Both the position numbers and the translations under genes were made by a program. Shown here piece after piece: positions 22,341-34,045 of a DNA stretch of 64,000 bases. The notes beneath the pieces are model-generated. The model saw only the letters and a program-made list of their open reading frames with translations, did not search any database and was not told the origin of the DNA. The first letter of the stretch is position 1. Every line of letters starts with the position of its first letter. The stretch is from Linyphia triangularis (taxonomy: Eukaryota > Arthropoda > Arachnida > Araneae > Linyphiidae), in the NCBI GenBank assembly GCA_963978545.1, contig OZ021729.1:11497501-11561500 (forward strand), read 5' to 3'.

Positions 22341-22616
22341 ACACCCCTCTATACCATCATGAGTCATGAATTCAATGACTTTTACTTGTTTTTTTTTTTT
22401 TTAATTCCAACACCCCTTGCATGTATAAATCTTTGAAACCGTAAAAGGACACCATCGGAAGCGCCTTGCTTTTGTGTCTTGCTTATTGCATTGTATCGGA
22501 ATTGAGTTGGTGTTATGTAAGGTTGTGTGATAAAAAAAATGGTTTGCTCATAAGTTTTCATCTCACATCATCAAGGGTAAAATTAACTTAAAAATCAATA
22601 ACTCACAAGAATGTTG

Positions 22617-22695
22617 CTTCTGAGTTGAATATGTTACTGCATAGTTGAATATGTTATCGCCTTCATTCCAGAGTTGAATATGTTATCGCCTTCAA
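22617..22695. repeat. short degenerate repeat containing GAGTTGAATATGTTA
   Basis: GAGTTGAATATGTTATCGCCTTC or a close form appears about three times between 22622 and 22692. Confidence 0.8.
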
Positions 22696-22864
22696 AACAT
22701 AAACGCCTATTAAGGTAGGTTACTGTAACTATAAAACATTTAACTCACAAGAATGTCATTTGTAAGTAGACAATGTTACTTTATTTATGTTATTACCACA
22801 CAACAGACCAGCGCCACCAGACATAGCGTATTTAAAATTCGTAGGTAGGCAAATTTTCACAACC

Positions 22865-23165
22865 CATTTTGGACACAAATTAGCTGGACAATGGAGCTCA
22901 AATAGATATGTATAACTTTTAATAACAAGGCATAATACACAATATTTTTTGCATATAGAAACAATGCATTTTGGACACAAATTAGTTGGGCAATGGAGCT
23001 CAAATAGATATGTATAACTTTTAATAACAAGGCATAATACACAATATTTTTTGCATATAGAAACAATGCATTTTGGACACAAATTAGCTGGACAATGGAG
23101 CCCAAATAGATATGTATAACTTTTAATAACAAGGCATAATACACAATATTTTTTGCATATAGAAT
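22865..23165. repeat. 102-bp tandem array, three copies
   Basis: CATTTTGGACACAAATTAG begins at about 22865, 22967 and 23069, a strict 102-bp period with very few differences. 102 is divisible by three, so minus-strand frames stay open in two registers (22756-23082 and 22857-23144) and encode 34-residue repeats. One register is cysteine-rich (CPKC...CKKYCVLC). Two overlapping open registers argue for an arithmetic effect rather than a gene. Confidence 0.93.
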
Positions 23166-23235
23166 GACCTGGTGAACATAAATTAGTTGAGGAAAAAGAA
23201 TGGTTTATAAGGCTTAGTTATTAAGAGTTACTCAG

Positions 23236-23276
23236 ATGTATTTGAACTCCATTGCCCGACTAATTTGTGGACACTT
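23236..23276 (-). repeat. inverted partial copy of the 102-bp unit
   Basis: TATTTGAACTCCATTGCCCG followed by ACTAATTTGTGGACAC is the reverse complement of part of the array's unit, with two or three changes. It makes a potential hairpin with the third array unit across about 70 bp. Confidence 0.8.
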
Positions 23277-23829
23277 TGTATTTAATAATATTTTTACCTT
23301 TTGAAATATCAATAGTACTTCAAAAACTATGACTTCCTGTACTTTAAAAAGTACTGAAAAAGGCACTATGTCAAACTATCGATGTAGAAAAAGCAACAGC
23401 ATAGTATTAAAAATACTACGTCTGACAACTCTGCTTCAGACCCGGTTCAAATTTTTTAATTTGAAAAATCAGTTATATTTCGTGGATTATTTTATTTTAA
23501 TGGGTTGGATTCCAATAGATATAAAGGGTTGTGAATGCCCCTAATACTTTATATAAAAAGACTCGTTTTCGACGACAATGCAATCTGTTAAGTTTCAGGT
23601 CGATTGAAATATGGCAAGTGTAATGAGAAGCCTTCGGAATAATTTACCGACTACAAGCAAAATCTAGATTATTGGGTGTACAATTTTGCCTCCGTCGTTT
23701 TTCTATACATTTCCTTAAAGGAAAATAGTGGTCGAAATAAATGGATCATAGACGTCATTAAACTTAAGAATCTGACAAAGAAGCATTAGTCAATTTGTGC
23801 CTGCATTACAAAGTTATTCTGGATTGAAA

Positions 23830-24045
23830 ATGCCAGTTTACGAGCCAAATTCTCGTCTTTTGGGAGCCTTTAATTTTCTGCTTCAATATAAAGACATCTG
23901 TGGCCGAGGCTCATCAAATACTCTCAAATACTTATGGTGAGGCTGCTATTAGTGAAAGAACATCCCGCGAATGGTTTCAACGCTTCAAGAACGGTGGTTT
24001 TGACCGGCATAGCGGTGGAAGAAAGAAGGTTTTCGAGAACAACTA
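23830..24045 (+). pseudogene. mariner transposase N-terminal fragment
   Basis: In the register beginning 23891 the translation reads KTSVAEAHQILSNTYGEAA, then ISERTSREWFQRFKNGGFD, then RHSGGRKKVFENNY and stop; upstream in register is FCFN. This is the N-terminal helix-turn-helix DNA-binding region of mariner-family transposases (A-E-A-H, T-Y-G-E, REWFQRFK). Two or three residues between FD and RHSGG are missing. The frame stops after about 60 residues and no DDD catalytic domain follows, so it is a fragment. It is not obviously the same subfamily as the relics at 9.5-37 kb. The 90-codon frame at 23934-24206 is another register. Confidence 0.85.
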
Positions 24046-24189
24046 TTGAAAGAACAACTGTTGATCATTCTACATTACTAAAAGACAAACGATTTCAGTT
24101 TACCATTGTTTATCTCAACCATTGTGACGTCATAGTCTCTTTCAAACCAAGGAGGAAGCAATTTTACGAGGCGACCCCATCCATCTGCC

Positions 24190-24600
24190 AACCTTGGAGA
24201 TGTTGAGGGGCGTCCGATTGATTAGCTTCGGCATCTTTTATGTGACACGTGTCTTATTAGAGCGTGTTATGCATACATGGGTATGATGAAAAGAAGAGAA
24301 GAAGAATGATGAAAAAAATGGGGAGGAGGGAAAAAAAAATAACCACGAGGGGTGATGTCATACGTTAGTCGTTGGGGGGTGGGGGTGCTACAGGGTGAAA
24401 ATTAGATCGCGTGATCGAATTTGTTACAGTATGGGTTGACGAAATTCGGATGGAGGGTGGGGAAGAAGATTATGCATCTTGTATCCGGTGTGGTATGAAT
24501 CCATCACATGCAGAATAGCAATCGGCGTTTTTCGGTCCCGACTACAGGAAGTGTTCGTCATATAACGGTTTCTGTATAATAAGGCTTTGGTACTTTTTTT
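24190..24600. other. GC-richer single-copy block, no gene recognised
   Basis: Contains purine-rich patches, a GGGGGGTGGGGGTG G-run near 24374-24388 and an ACACGTGT palindrome near 24245. It begins about 150 bp downstream of the mariner fragment. No ORF or element assigned. Confidence 0.4.
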
Positions 24601-25080
24601 TTAAGGGATGTTCCTCTTTGAAATGATTTCAATTCAGGCATTCACTAATGCTTTGTGAAGGCTTTTTCTATGTAAAGATGGTTGTTCTTCAGATGCGTTG
24701 CTTTTTTAATGGTTTTTCTTCTTTCATGTGTGTTTATTTGAACTCATTTTCTTCTTTATGTATAAGTAATTTTGAGTTTTAAGAGGATGCTTCAGATTGA
24801 GACGTAACTGTTTGCAATTCTATTGTCAGTGATTTTTGTATGTATTGAATCAAATGTGATTTGAAATCCAGTTGTGTTGCTGTATATGTGGGTGTCTAAG
24901 TATCTACGACGGATAACTCTAAATTCGAAATTTATGACTTAAGTTGTAATACTGTCCTTTTTCTCCTTACTTCACATTCTTAAAATAAAAAGCAGGGGCA
25001 TGATTTGCAATAGCCAGAGCAAAATATCTTTGATTGGGTTTCTAAGCAAAATTACATGTAAAATTCTATAATTTGAAGTA

Positions 25081-25254
25081 TGGCTGGTTGGTTTGTACAC
25101 TCAACGACCCATTGTCATGCACAATGACGGCTAATCAGACCTAGACTTGCAGTTTAACGTGATCGTAAGCTAAACCACAACAAACATACATGCCTAACCC
25201 AGCACCTTTAGCATGAGAAGCCAGAGAACTAATCACATAGCCATCAGGTGGGAT
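25081..25254 (-). mobile_element. tRNA-derived SINE-B, copy 2 (minus)
   Basis: Plus strand starts GCTGGTTGGTTTGTACACTC (the inverted tail) and contains ACGGCTAATCAG and ACATGCCTAACCCAGCACC (the inverted head region). TAATTTGAAGTA (25069-25080) and TAATTTGAAATA (25255-25266) flank it: 12 bp, one mismatch. The head is somewhat degraded. Confidence 0.9.
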
Positions 25255-25299
25255 TAATTTGAAATAAGAAAGATTCTAAATAATTTGAAATCTACATCC

Positions 25300-26196
25300 A
25301 TCACTTAGTTTATCCTGGACCCAAAACTTTTTCAAATGTAAAAAAACCGTAAAGTGGAATAACTTTTAAAAATAAGTTAATTATATTTTACCCCCGTCGA
25401 TTTTTATGACAGATTAATAATCTTTGAAACATGAGAGGACTTAAAGTATTTATAATATTAACATTCCAGACAATTCAAGAAAATGAACATAAGTTCAATT
25501 TTGATTAGACTCTAATTATTTTCTTTATGTGGATTTTACACAAGAATCTTAAGTAACTTGGAATTTGCCTCAGTAACTTTGTTTATTTCCTGGACCCAAA
25601 ACTTTTTAAAAGTCGAAATACATAGAGTGGATTGACTTTTAAAAGGTTGGTTATTTTATCACCGTCAATTTTTGTCAGATTAATTATATACTTTTAAACC
25701 ATGAGAGGACTTAAAATATCTAACATAAAGTTGTTTTAGCATTCCAGACAGTTCAGTAAAACGAGCAAACAGTTCAATTTTGAATAGACGACACGTATTA
25801 TTTTGTTTATGTTGATTACCAACAAGAGTATTAAATAACGTAGAATATACATCCATGACTTTATTTATTTCCTGGATCCAAAACTTATTAAATGTTCAAA
25901 TCCGTAAATTGGAATAACTTTTAAAACTAGGTTACCACGTATTTGCTATAATTGTCATTCTTTAAACCATGAGAGAGGACATAAAATATTTATCATAATC
26001 AGTTGTTTTAAAATTCCAGACACTTCAAAAAATCGAGCCTAAAGTTCAATTTGAACTGACGAAAAGAATTATCTGTTTATGTTTTTTTAATTTCCTGGAC
26101 TTAAAACTTGTTTGTCCAAAATAGTAGAATGGAAGGACTTTTAAAACTAGGTTAATTACTTTATCACCATCAATTTACTATAATTTTCATTCTTTA
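25300..26196. repeat. ~280-bp diverged tandem satellite, about four copies
   Basis: CCTGGACCCAAAAC or a variant occurs near 25315, 25588, 25873 and 26095; each unit also carries CATGAGAGGAC, ATTCCAGACA-TTCA and AAGTTCAATTT. Copies differ by many substitutions and indels, so the array is old. It resumes at 27546-27690 beyond an inserted element. Confidence 0.85.
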
Positions 26197-27542
26197 GGGG
26201 GTTTGGTAGGTGTTAATCTGTTACTAATGCTGGTTCACTATTGTTAAAAGGCTAATTTTCTATGTACCTTTTCTAAATAACTAACAAACAAGTAATTTTT
26301 GAAATTTTTCCTGAATATTATTTCAACCTTATTTTTTTTTATCTGAGGTTAACATTAAGAGAATATGTTTTCTTGGTTTTTTTAAAAAACAATTTCAAAT
26401 GATAAAACCAAAAATCTCTGAGAATCGCATTTTTTTAAGACAAAATAATTTTTAAAAAAATTAATAATCAAAGCTTTTTTAAAACGTTCACTTCAGATTA
26501 AAATGTGATACATGGCAATTATAGGATAGACATTTGATAAAAGAAGCTTGAAGCCGTTTTTTCAAAAGGTACATTGAAGTTTTAAAATTGACATTTTGAG
26601 ACAAATGCCTTTTTATGCGAAATTGTAGAATGGCAAACGTGGGTTTACGTATTTTAAAACTAAATTTTCTCCGGAACTAGAAAGAATACAGGCCAAAACT
26701 ATATCTGAACCCTTTCAGTCCCAGTGATGTCAATTGGAATCACAACATTTACGATTTTTTTTTCTCCTCACCTAATACTCCCAGTGAATTTGAATCAACG
26801 TTTATACATTCATCAAACTATTCTCTGACCAAATATATTTTTCTTTTTCCCCAATATATTACTGCACGGGTTCTGTTGATGAATGAAATGAGGCTTTTTT
26901 ATGTTTTCTCAATTCCGGTAAAGATGCCGAAACTAATTTCATTTTTAAAATAATTTAAATTAAATAACTCTTTCAAATATGTTTGTATTATTTTCTTTAA
27001 TATTTAAAAATTGTATATTAACCATTTTTAACGAATAAATATTTTAAAATTTCAACATTTGCAATGATTGAAAAGTGATTATTCCATTTGGCATCAGTGG
27101 GAGTTGAGTACAACTCAACACCTTTTCCCGGTTATATTATTTAGTTTGCATTCGTACTGTTATTATAACGTTATTGCTATTTTTTTCTAGCAGTATTCAC
27201 TACGTTAAGATATATTTACGACTAAGTAGAAGATTCCGAAATTTATTTGATTTATTTAGAAATGCCGAAGATAAATAGATTAGACTTTTCCGATACCTAA
27301 TGCCCAATGATGCCATTCGGAATCATTTTTAATTTTAATTAAAAAATTAAACAAAAAAAATTTGCTTTCAACCCTGTTATTCTGGATACCAAATGAGTAT
27401 ATTTTATAAATTTCAGATTTTTAAAATGAAAAATAATTAATTGCGACTGAAAGGGTTAAAAGAAGCAGAATAGTTTGAAATTTAAAGATATGCAAAAATC
27501 ACGAAATCGAAAATTTTAAAATTTTAACCCTACTAAATCCCC
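26197..27542. mobile_element. Harbinger-like non-autonomous element inside the satellite
   Basis: Left end GGGGGTTTGGTAGG and right end CCTACTAAATCCCC are imperfect terminal inverted repeats, with TTA on both sides (26194-26196 and 27543-27545). Removing the element restores TTCATTCTTTA joined to AAACATGAGAGAGG, which matches an intact satellite unit near 25950-25980. A 3-bp TTA duplication with GGG ends is the PIF/Harbinger pattern. No transposase is seen. It contains a later piggyBac-like insertion (26710-27455), so its own length was about 600 bp. Confidence 0.78.
26710..27455 (+). mobile_element. piggyBac-like MITE (large family), copy 1
   Basis: 746 bp. Begins CCCTTTCAGTCCCAG and ends GCGACTGAAAGGG, imperfect terminal inverted repeats of about 13-15 bp. 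The right flank is TTAA (27456-27459); the left is TGAA (26706-26709), a mutated TTAA. Internally it has a second pair of related motifs (GTGAT-TCCATTTGGCATCAGTGGGA and similar to the ends). It aligns in reverse with 47700-48446. TTAA target and CCCTTT ends indicate piggyBac; no ORF. Confidence 0.9.
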
Positions 27543-27545
27543 TTA

Positions 27546-27690
27546 AAACATGAGAGAGGACATAAAATAATTCTCATAATCAGTTGCTTTAAAATTCCCG
27601 ACACTTCAACAAAATGAGCATAAAGTTCAATTTCAAAAGACGACAAGATTTAGTTTGCTTATGTGGATTGATGACAACATTCTTCAAAAA
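27546..27690. repeat. continuation of the ~280-bp satellite
   Basis: AAACATGAGAGAGGACATAA, ATTCCCGACACTTCA and AAGTTCAATTTC continue the unit broken at 26196. From 27700 to 28300 no element or gene is recognised; a mixed-composition patch at 27720-27960 is unassigned. Confidence 0.85.
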
Positions 27691-28310
27691 TTAACACCAA
27701 ACAAAAGTTCGATAATGGAATGTCGCTCATGACTTTTCAGTATTAGATGAATGTTTGTCGATTTCGTCCTCAAATTCGATTTCGCCAATCTCATCGGCTT
27801 TATCACGTGCTGCTTAATACCAGAATTTATGAGGAAACAGTGAGTAAGGATTTACACGAGGCTTACCCGGGAACAGCTGCGACAAGACGAAGCACCAAAA
27901 CTTAACGAAAACTCTCTCCAAAACTCATCTTCCAACGAAAAGAAAAAGAAGGTTAATGCTATCATATTGAGAGTGCAACGCTATTTTCGAGTTGAATTGA
28001 ACTTTTAAGGACCTAGTACCATTTTTTTTTCTCTATCTTTTTTGCCGTCTTTTATAATCCTTCCACATCAACTTGAAAAATAGAAAAAAAAAATAGAAGA
28101 CTTTTCTAAGCACCAAAATTCGCTTAAAGCATGGATCAAAATAATGGAGTTATAACGATAAGTCTTGAACACCGAATGAGAGGATATATTTTTGAAGGGA
28201 ATACCATGGAAGTGGCTTTTTTAGAACATTACTTTATTTTTTTTTAAAAAATCATTCAACTGGTTCAGAATTTTTTCTATAAAAAACTTTTATTCAGTAG
28301 AATTTCGGCT

Positions 28311-28870
28311 TGATAGGATTATTATTTCCATTATTAATAAATAATCTTATTTTAATTTTAACGTTCTGTGTTAAAATTTCTATTGAATAGTAATAAGCTT
28401 TGACAGAATGAACATTGGGAATTTTTTGTCAAAACAATGGATTATTTGAGCTGATGATTTTTTTTTTCCAGTATGAATATATCATACAGCATAATAAATT
28501 GTGGTATGATATATTTATGATGTACAATCATCTTATAAATAAAGTTTGTGCAATGATATTCGAACTATTTTTAATTAACAATCACAATGAATAATTTTTT
28601 TAACTACTTTATATTACTGACAATTTCACATGCATTATTTCCAGACGTTTTTTATGTCAATCCCTTTTTGACTTTTTATAGTAAATTGAAAGGGATAAAT
28701 GATATACTGATACACCAATTTAAAGGCAAAACTTCTGATGAATAGCTTCTGTACAATTGCGCATTAAGTTATTTGCTTGGAAAATTTAATTAAAATATTA
28801 TCAGAAATTGTACTATAATTTTGGGAAATTGTGATAATATGTAGTAGATGGCAGCTCAGTAGAAAAGAGA
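28311..28870 (+). repeat. Dispersed repeat family G, copy 1
   Basis: Aligns in the same orientation with 39600-40130. Shared landmarks: TTATTAATAAATAATCTTA / TTATTAATAAATCTTACTT, TTTTAATTTTAACGTT, GAGCTGATGATTTTTTT / GGGCTGATGATTTTTTT, CAATCCCTTTTT, CTTCTGATGAAT and AGTAGATGGCAGC. Divergence is substantial. No ORF or terminal repeat seen. Element class unknown. Confidence 0.75.
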
Positions 28871-28959
28871 TTAAGGTATTTGCCTAAGTTAGGAGTACTT
28901 TTTTAAAAAAAACTTTATGTAGGAATATTTTAAATACCTTTTTATATTTAGTACTACTA

Positions 28960-31180
28960 TAGATTAGTAATACAGTGAAAAAAATTCAAATTTATTATTA
29001 TTTTTCAAAAATTGCAATTTTGCATGAAATTTTGATAAAATATTTAAAAAACTGAATAGATTTTCATTTATCTTATTTTAAGTTTTTTAAGAAATAAATT
29101 GTATTTAAATAAATTACATGCTTTTATCTAGAGCATATACTACATTAAGAAAAATATATTCATTAAAACTTTTTTTATGGATAGTCGAAAAATAAGTTAG
29201 TAATTTTTTAACAGTTTCACCGTGTTTATATTCAAACTAATGGTGGTATTTCATAAAATAACTATCCAATCTCAATTTCTGTAGCAGATTCCCTAGAAAA
29301 CAATCAACAAGAGAAGTACACAAATTTTTATAATGATTCATGAACAATTTTTTGAGTTATGCCATTTCAAATTGGCAATATTTGTATGAAAATCAATTGA
29401 AAAATGCATTTAAACTTTAAAACACTTAATTTCTATATAAACCATATTACTTACACACTTAAAATGCACCGTATCCTTTTTCAATTTTTTTATTTATTAA
29501 AAAGAAGAAAATATTAATATTTATAGGGAAATCACTTTTTAATCGGCAACTTTTGGTTTTGGTGTTCTATTTCCGGTCATTTCTGGTTATAATTTACAGT
29601 TTTATATCAGTTTCAAATTATCATAACTTTTGTTCAAATCAACGTATAGTTTAAAAAAAAGAAATTTTTAGAAACTTAAAGATTTGGGCTAAAATATTCA
29701 CGAATAATATTATTTTGTCAAATTTCATCAAAATCGACCTTTTCAACGTAGGCAAGTACCTTAAAACATATTGAGGAAATCTAAGGAATCATAACTCTCA
29801 GCAATAGAAAACAATATATATCTGATGAATTTATAAAAAAGTAATTCCTCTCGGAAATCTTAAATACACACGCTGCGCACATGCTCACTATATATTTATT
29901 AATATATTTAAGGCCAAAGAAAAGAATTGAAGTTGTTTTTATCCTTGCTAGATCATTAAAAATATTCATAACTATCCAAAAGGGTATGCCGAAAGCTCAA
30001 TTACATCTAAAACGTTTCATTTGATCATATCCTACAAAAACAATAAAAATTAAGAGCCAAAGTTAGACCTTAAACAGCCAAAAAATATATATTAAAATAT
30101 GAATCTTAAAAATATTTGAAAATTTTGAAATCCTGACTGAGTTTCTTCGTCAGAGGACTTGAACCCAGTCAGTATTTTAATGGATGCGTTTCTGAAATGT
30201 GATTTCACATTCAAGCCCCTACGCATCCAGCCGGATAGACAAGAAGTCAAGAATATTCACAAATACTAAAATGAAACGTACCTTGTAAAACAAACTTAAC
30301 AAAATCGCTGTCTTCCCAAGTTTAAAGCCCACGTTGATTCGAAATGAACCCAGTCCAGCACCATAAGTTTTAAGTATTGAAAAACATAATTCTCAAAATA
30401 GCCCCGCATAAAACATATAAAACTACACTGCCGTCTATTATCCACGAAAAAAAAATGAAAATTTTTTGAAATAAAATATTTAGACGAGTTAGGGCTATTT
30501 AACTGGATTTCAATATCGCCCGAACAATGGAATCAGAAACCAAGATAAGAAAATTTAAAAAAGACGAAAATTCCAAAATATTTAGTAAATCCATTTTTCC
30601 TCAAATTGTCCCTAAAAATCCCAGAAGCCAAATTAAAGTCCATGATTGCAAATACTCTTAATTCTGTTTAGTTGTGTATAATAAATCTTTCTAAAAATCT
30701 TGAAATTTAAATTGCTCTTAAAATTCATTTTATCATAGATATAAAATAGGATCTGTTACAGATTTTTAAAAATGTCCTATTGGTAAAATATAATCTAACC
30801 AGTAAAGTGAATAAAGTATGTAATTAAGTGACTATGCTAAATATCTTGAGATAATAAACAAAAAATAACAAACAAATTAAAGGAGATCTGCAAAAAAGTC
30901 CTATTAGAAAATTTTTCTCAATAATATGACTGTAGTTTTGTCATATTATTGTGAACGTTTTTCAAATTGTATTTTGTTGCCAATTTCCTTTAGTGTTTAA
31001 GCTATTATTGTAGCTTCCATAAATCTCTGCTAGGGGTGCTGTAAGCTCTCTTGATATATTTAGGATAGTTCCTTGGTTATGAGACATTGTTTCAAATTTA
31101 AAGGGCTGAAAAGGACTTTAGGAATTATCCTGTTTAGATGACATTTTAAACAGAATAATATACACCATTAAAATATGCAG
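28960..31180. other. long AT-rich stretch, no gene recognised
   Basis: Very AT-rich with no shared family. One local feature is at 30135-30175: CTGACTGAGTTTCTTCGTCAG and a following GACTTGAACCC, which on the minus strand resembles a weak B box (GGGTTCAAGTC). I do not call a SINE from this alone. Confidence 0.45.
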
Positions 31181-31194
31181 CTACTCTTTTTAAG

Positions 31195-32415
31195 TTGCAA
31201 TCATTTGATGGTGATACCTGTAGCCGCTGTAAAAGTAATTGCTCGTGTGTATTTTCTTGTTGGTAACTTGGCAAATAAGCATATTTTCAAAAACACCCTC
31301 ATCTGTCGATGGTAATACATGTAGCCACTATAAAAGTAATTGCTCGTATATTTTTTTTGTTGATAACTTGGTAAATAGGCATATTTTCAAAAACACCCTC
31401 ATTTGTCGATGGTGATACATGTTGTAGCCACTATAAAAGTAATCGCTTGTATATTTTTTTGTTGATAACTTGGCAAATAAGCATATTTTCAAAAACACCC
31501 TCATCTGTCGATGGTAATACCTGTTGCCGCTGTAAAAGTAATTGCTCGTGTGTATTTTCTTGTTGGTAACTTGGCAAATAAGCATATTTTCAAAAACACC
31601 CTCATCTGTCGATGGTAATACATGTAGCCACTATAAAAGTAATTGCTCGTATATTTTTTTTGTTGATAACTTGGTAAATAGGCATATTTTCAAAAACACC
31701 CTCATTTGTCGATGGTGATACATGTTGTAGCCACTATAAAAGTAATCGCTTGTATATTTTTTTGTTGATAACTTGGCAAATAAGCATATTTTCAAAAACA
31801 CCCTCATCTGTCGATGGTAATACCTGTTGCCGCTGTAAAAGTAATTGCTCGTGTGTATTTTCTTGTTGGTAACTTGGCAAATAAGCATATTTTCAAAAAC
31901 ACCCTCATCTGTCGATGGTAATACATGTAGCCACTATAAAAGTAATTGCTCGTATATTTTTTTTGTTGATAACTTGGTAAATAGGCATATTTTCAAAAAC
32001 ACCCTCATTTGTCGATAGTAATACCTGTTGCCGCTGTAAAAGTAATTGCTCGTGTGTATTTTCTTGTTGGTAACTTGGCAAATAAGCATATTTTCAAAAA
32101 CACCCTCATCTGTCGATGGTAATACATGTAGCCACTATAAAAGTAATTGCTCGTATATTTTTTTTGTTGATAACTTCGTAAATAGGCATATTTTCAAAAA
32201 CACCCTCATTTGTCGATGGTGATACATGTTGTAGCCACTATAAAAGTAATCGCTTGTATATTTTTTTGTTGATAACTTGGCAAATAAGCATATTTTCAAA
32301 AACACCCTCATCTGTCGATGGTGATACCTGTAGCCGCTGTAAAAATAATTGCTCGTATATTTTCTTGTTGATAACTTGGCAAATAGGCATATTTTCAAAA
32401 ACACCCTCATCTGTC
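31195..32415. repeat. ~101-bp satellite with 303-bp higher-order repeat
   Basis: TTTTCAAAAACACCCTCAT recurs about twelve times at spacings near 100, 100 and 103 bp. Triplets of unit types repeat every 303 bp: the minus-strand frames 31328-31585 and 31631-31888 encode identical 85-residue peptides exactly 303 bp apart. One variant is absent from one repeat near 31990-32040. The ORFs exist because 303 is divisible by three and should not be read as proteins. Confidence 0.93.
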
Positions 32416-32419
32416 CACT

Positions 32420-33510
32420 TTTAAAATATTTGACATTTTTATTTCCTCCTCGTTTGTTTTTTGCAGTATACATATTTATTACACCCCTACTCCCCGTTCC
32501 TTTTACAAGCATCGTTTTCTTAGAGCTCTGGACCCAAAACTTTATGATTCTTCCCAACAAAAACTCTCCAGAACTATAACAATAAATCTATATCCCCCTC
32601 CGAACCAGCCCCAAGTACCATTGGGTTTTCAGAACACTGCCCATTCCAGTCGACAAAGTATAAAAACTCCATTGAACAAAGAAAAAGAAACTTACGGATA
32701 TATAGTAAGAAACTCTAAAAACCCGTTCTTTCTTTAAATACTCTTTCCGATGGTTTTGTTCGACAACAATTTTTAGGATTGTATACGATTACTTTTGCGG
32801 AACAGTGGTTTCTACAGTCTCTGGTGGATTCCAGCGCAAACAAAAGAAATAAGACTCTTTTATTTTGTTTTATGTACAACCCACTCAAGTTGCAATAACT
32901 GTTTCTTCTGTTGATGGTCCACTGAAGATTCAACAATAATTTGGCCTTTAAAAAGCAAACTGGTACAACATGTCCACATCAATCGATTTTTGGAAGCAAC
33001 TGTGTGCGGGTTTTCATTTCTCTGAATTTGTCATTGATATAAAAAGTGGCTTCTAAATTTTCCCTTGAAGCACTTATATGACTTTGCCGTTTATACGTAT
33101 GAACCTCCCGATGAGTTTTACTGAAGATTCAAATATATTACTTGAAGTGCTTCAGCCTTCAAGGTTCGGTTTAAAAATTTACTTGAGTTAGGGGTATTTG
33201 CTTTCTAAAAATTATTTGTTTTGGCTTTTGAATGAAATAAAGACGTTTCAAAGACTGTAAACTTCACTAAGTACATTTAACTTAAGGATTTTTTTTTGTT
33301 TAAATATCTATGAAAATGTTTTCTAAGTAAATATGTATATGAGTAGCATTGTAATTGCTGCTAGAAAAAACTGAAATGTTTAAATATGAGGTAAGGTTTT
33401 AAAGCAAGTTCTTTTTAACCACTAAATTACCGGCGTCGTTTCTATGTACTTCTTGTGCCTGGTAGAGATGTTTTAAAGTAGAAAAAAGAAAGAAAAAATC
33501 ATCTGAGCGT
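32420..33510. other. no gene or defined element seen
   Basis: Sequence of moderate composition with short frames only (32715-32936 minus, 73 codons). Nothing recognisable. Confidence 0.4.
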
Positions 33511-33514
33511 GTCA

Positions 33515-33765
33515 GCTATGCTAAACTCCACCTTAACTTAACATCACTTAGACGGTAGATCTTCACCGTGTTCATAGGAAATTCATCCATTTTGGCGGCG
33601 TGAAGGCACGCTGGGAAACTCAGTCCAGCAACTCTATGGTTAACAAAAGGCTATACCGATTTGGTGAGCATTATGCCTTCACGTCGCCAAAATGGATGAA
33701 TTTCCTATGAGCACGGTGAAGATCTACCGTCTAGTGATGTAAAGTTAAGTTGGAACTTAGTATAG
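33515..33765. mobile_element. foldback element with ~90-bp inverted arms
   Basis: The left arm (about 33515-33607, containing GACGGTAGATCTTCACCGTG and CATAGGAAATTCATCCATTT) is matched by the reverse complement of 33673-33765. Mismatches are few in the inner 60 bp and more frequent outward. The loop is about 65 bp. No ORF. Likely a MITE or foldback; the outer boundary and target duplication are not certain. Confidence 0.9.
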
Positions 33766-34045
33766 TCATATAATAATTAGCAGACATGTGGCAAATATTA
33801 CGAAAGGAATTCTAGTAACATGTTAAGTTGGAACACATCGTCATCTAAATATGTAACCTTGCAACTTTAAAATATACTTCATTAAACTTGACAAGTTTGC
33901 ATGGTTATTTGACGATAAATTGTCAATATTTTTTTTTTCTTGTATACATATATATTGCCTGTATGACCTGTTAAAAAACTTAGTAAGAATCTTTTGTCCA
34001 AATCAGTTTCTTATATTTATCATACATTCTTTTTTTATTAATAAA

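Noticed and set aside
21968..22367. Two glycine-rich minus-strand proteins
   Set aside because: Overlapping frames in a C-rich strip; composition alone explains them.
30130..30180. SINE B box on the minus strand
   Set aside because: GGGTTCAAGTC-like match exists but no A box at proper distance, no body and no tail.
31328..32560. 85- to 141-residue repeat proteins on the minus strand
   Set aside because: The frames follow the 303-bp satellite period; identical peptides come from identical satellite units.
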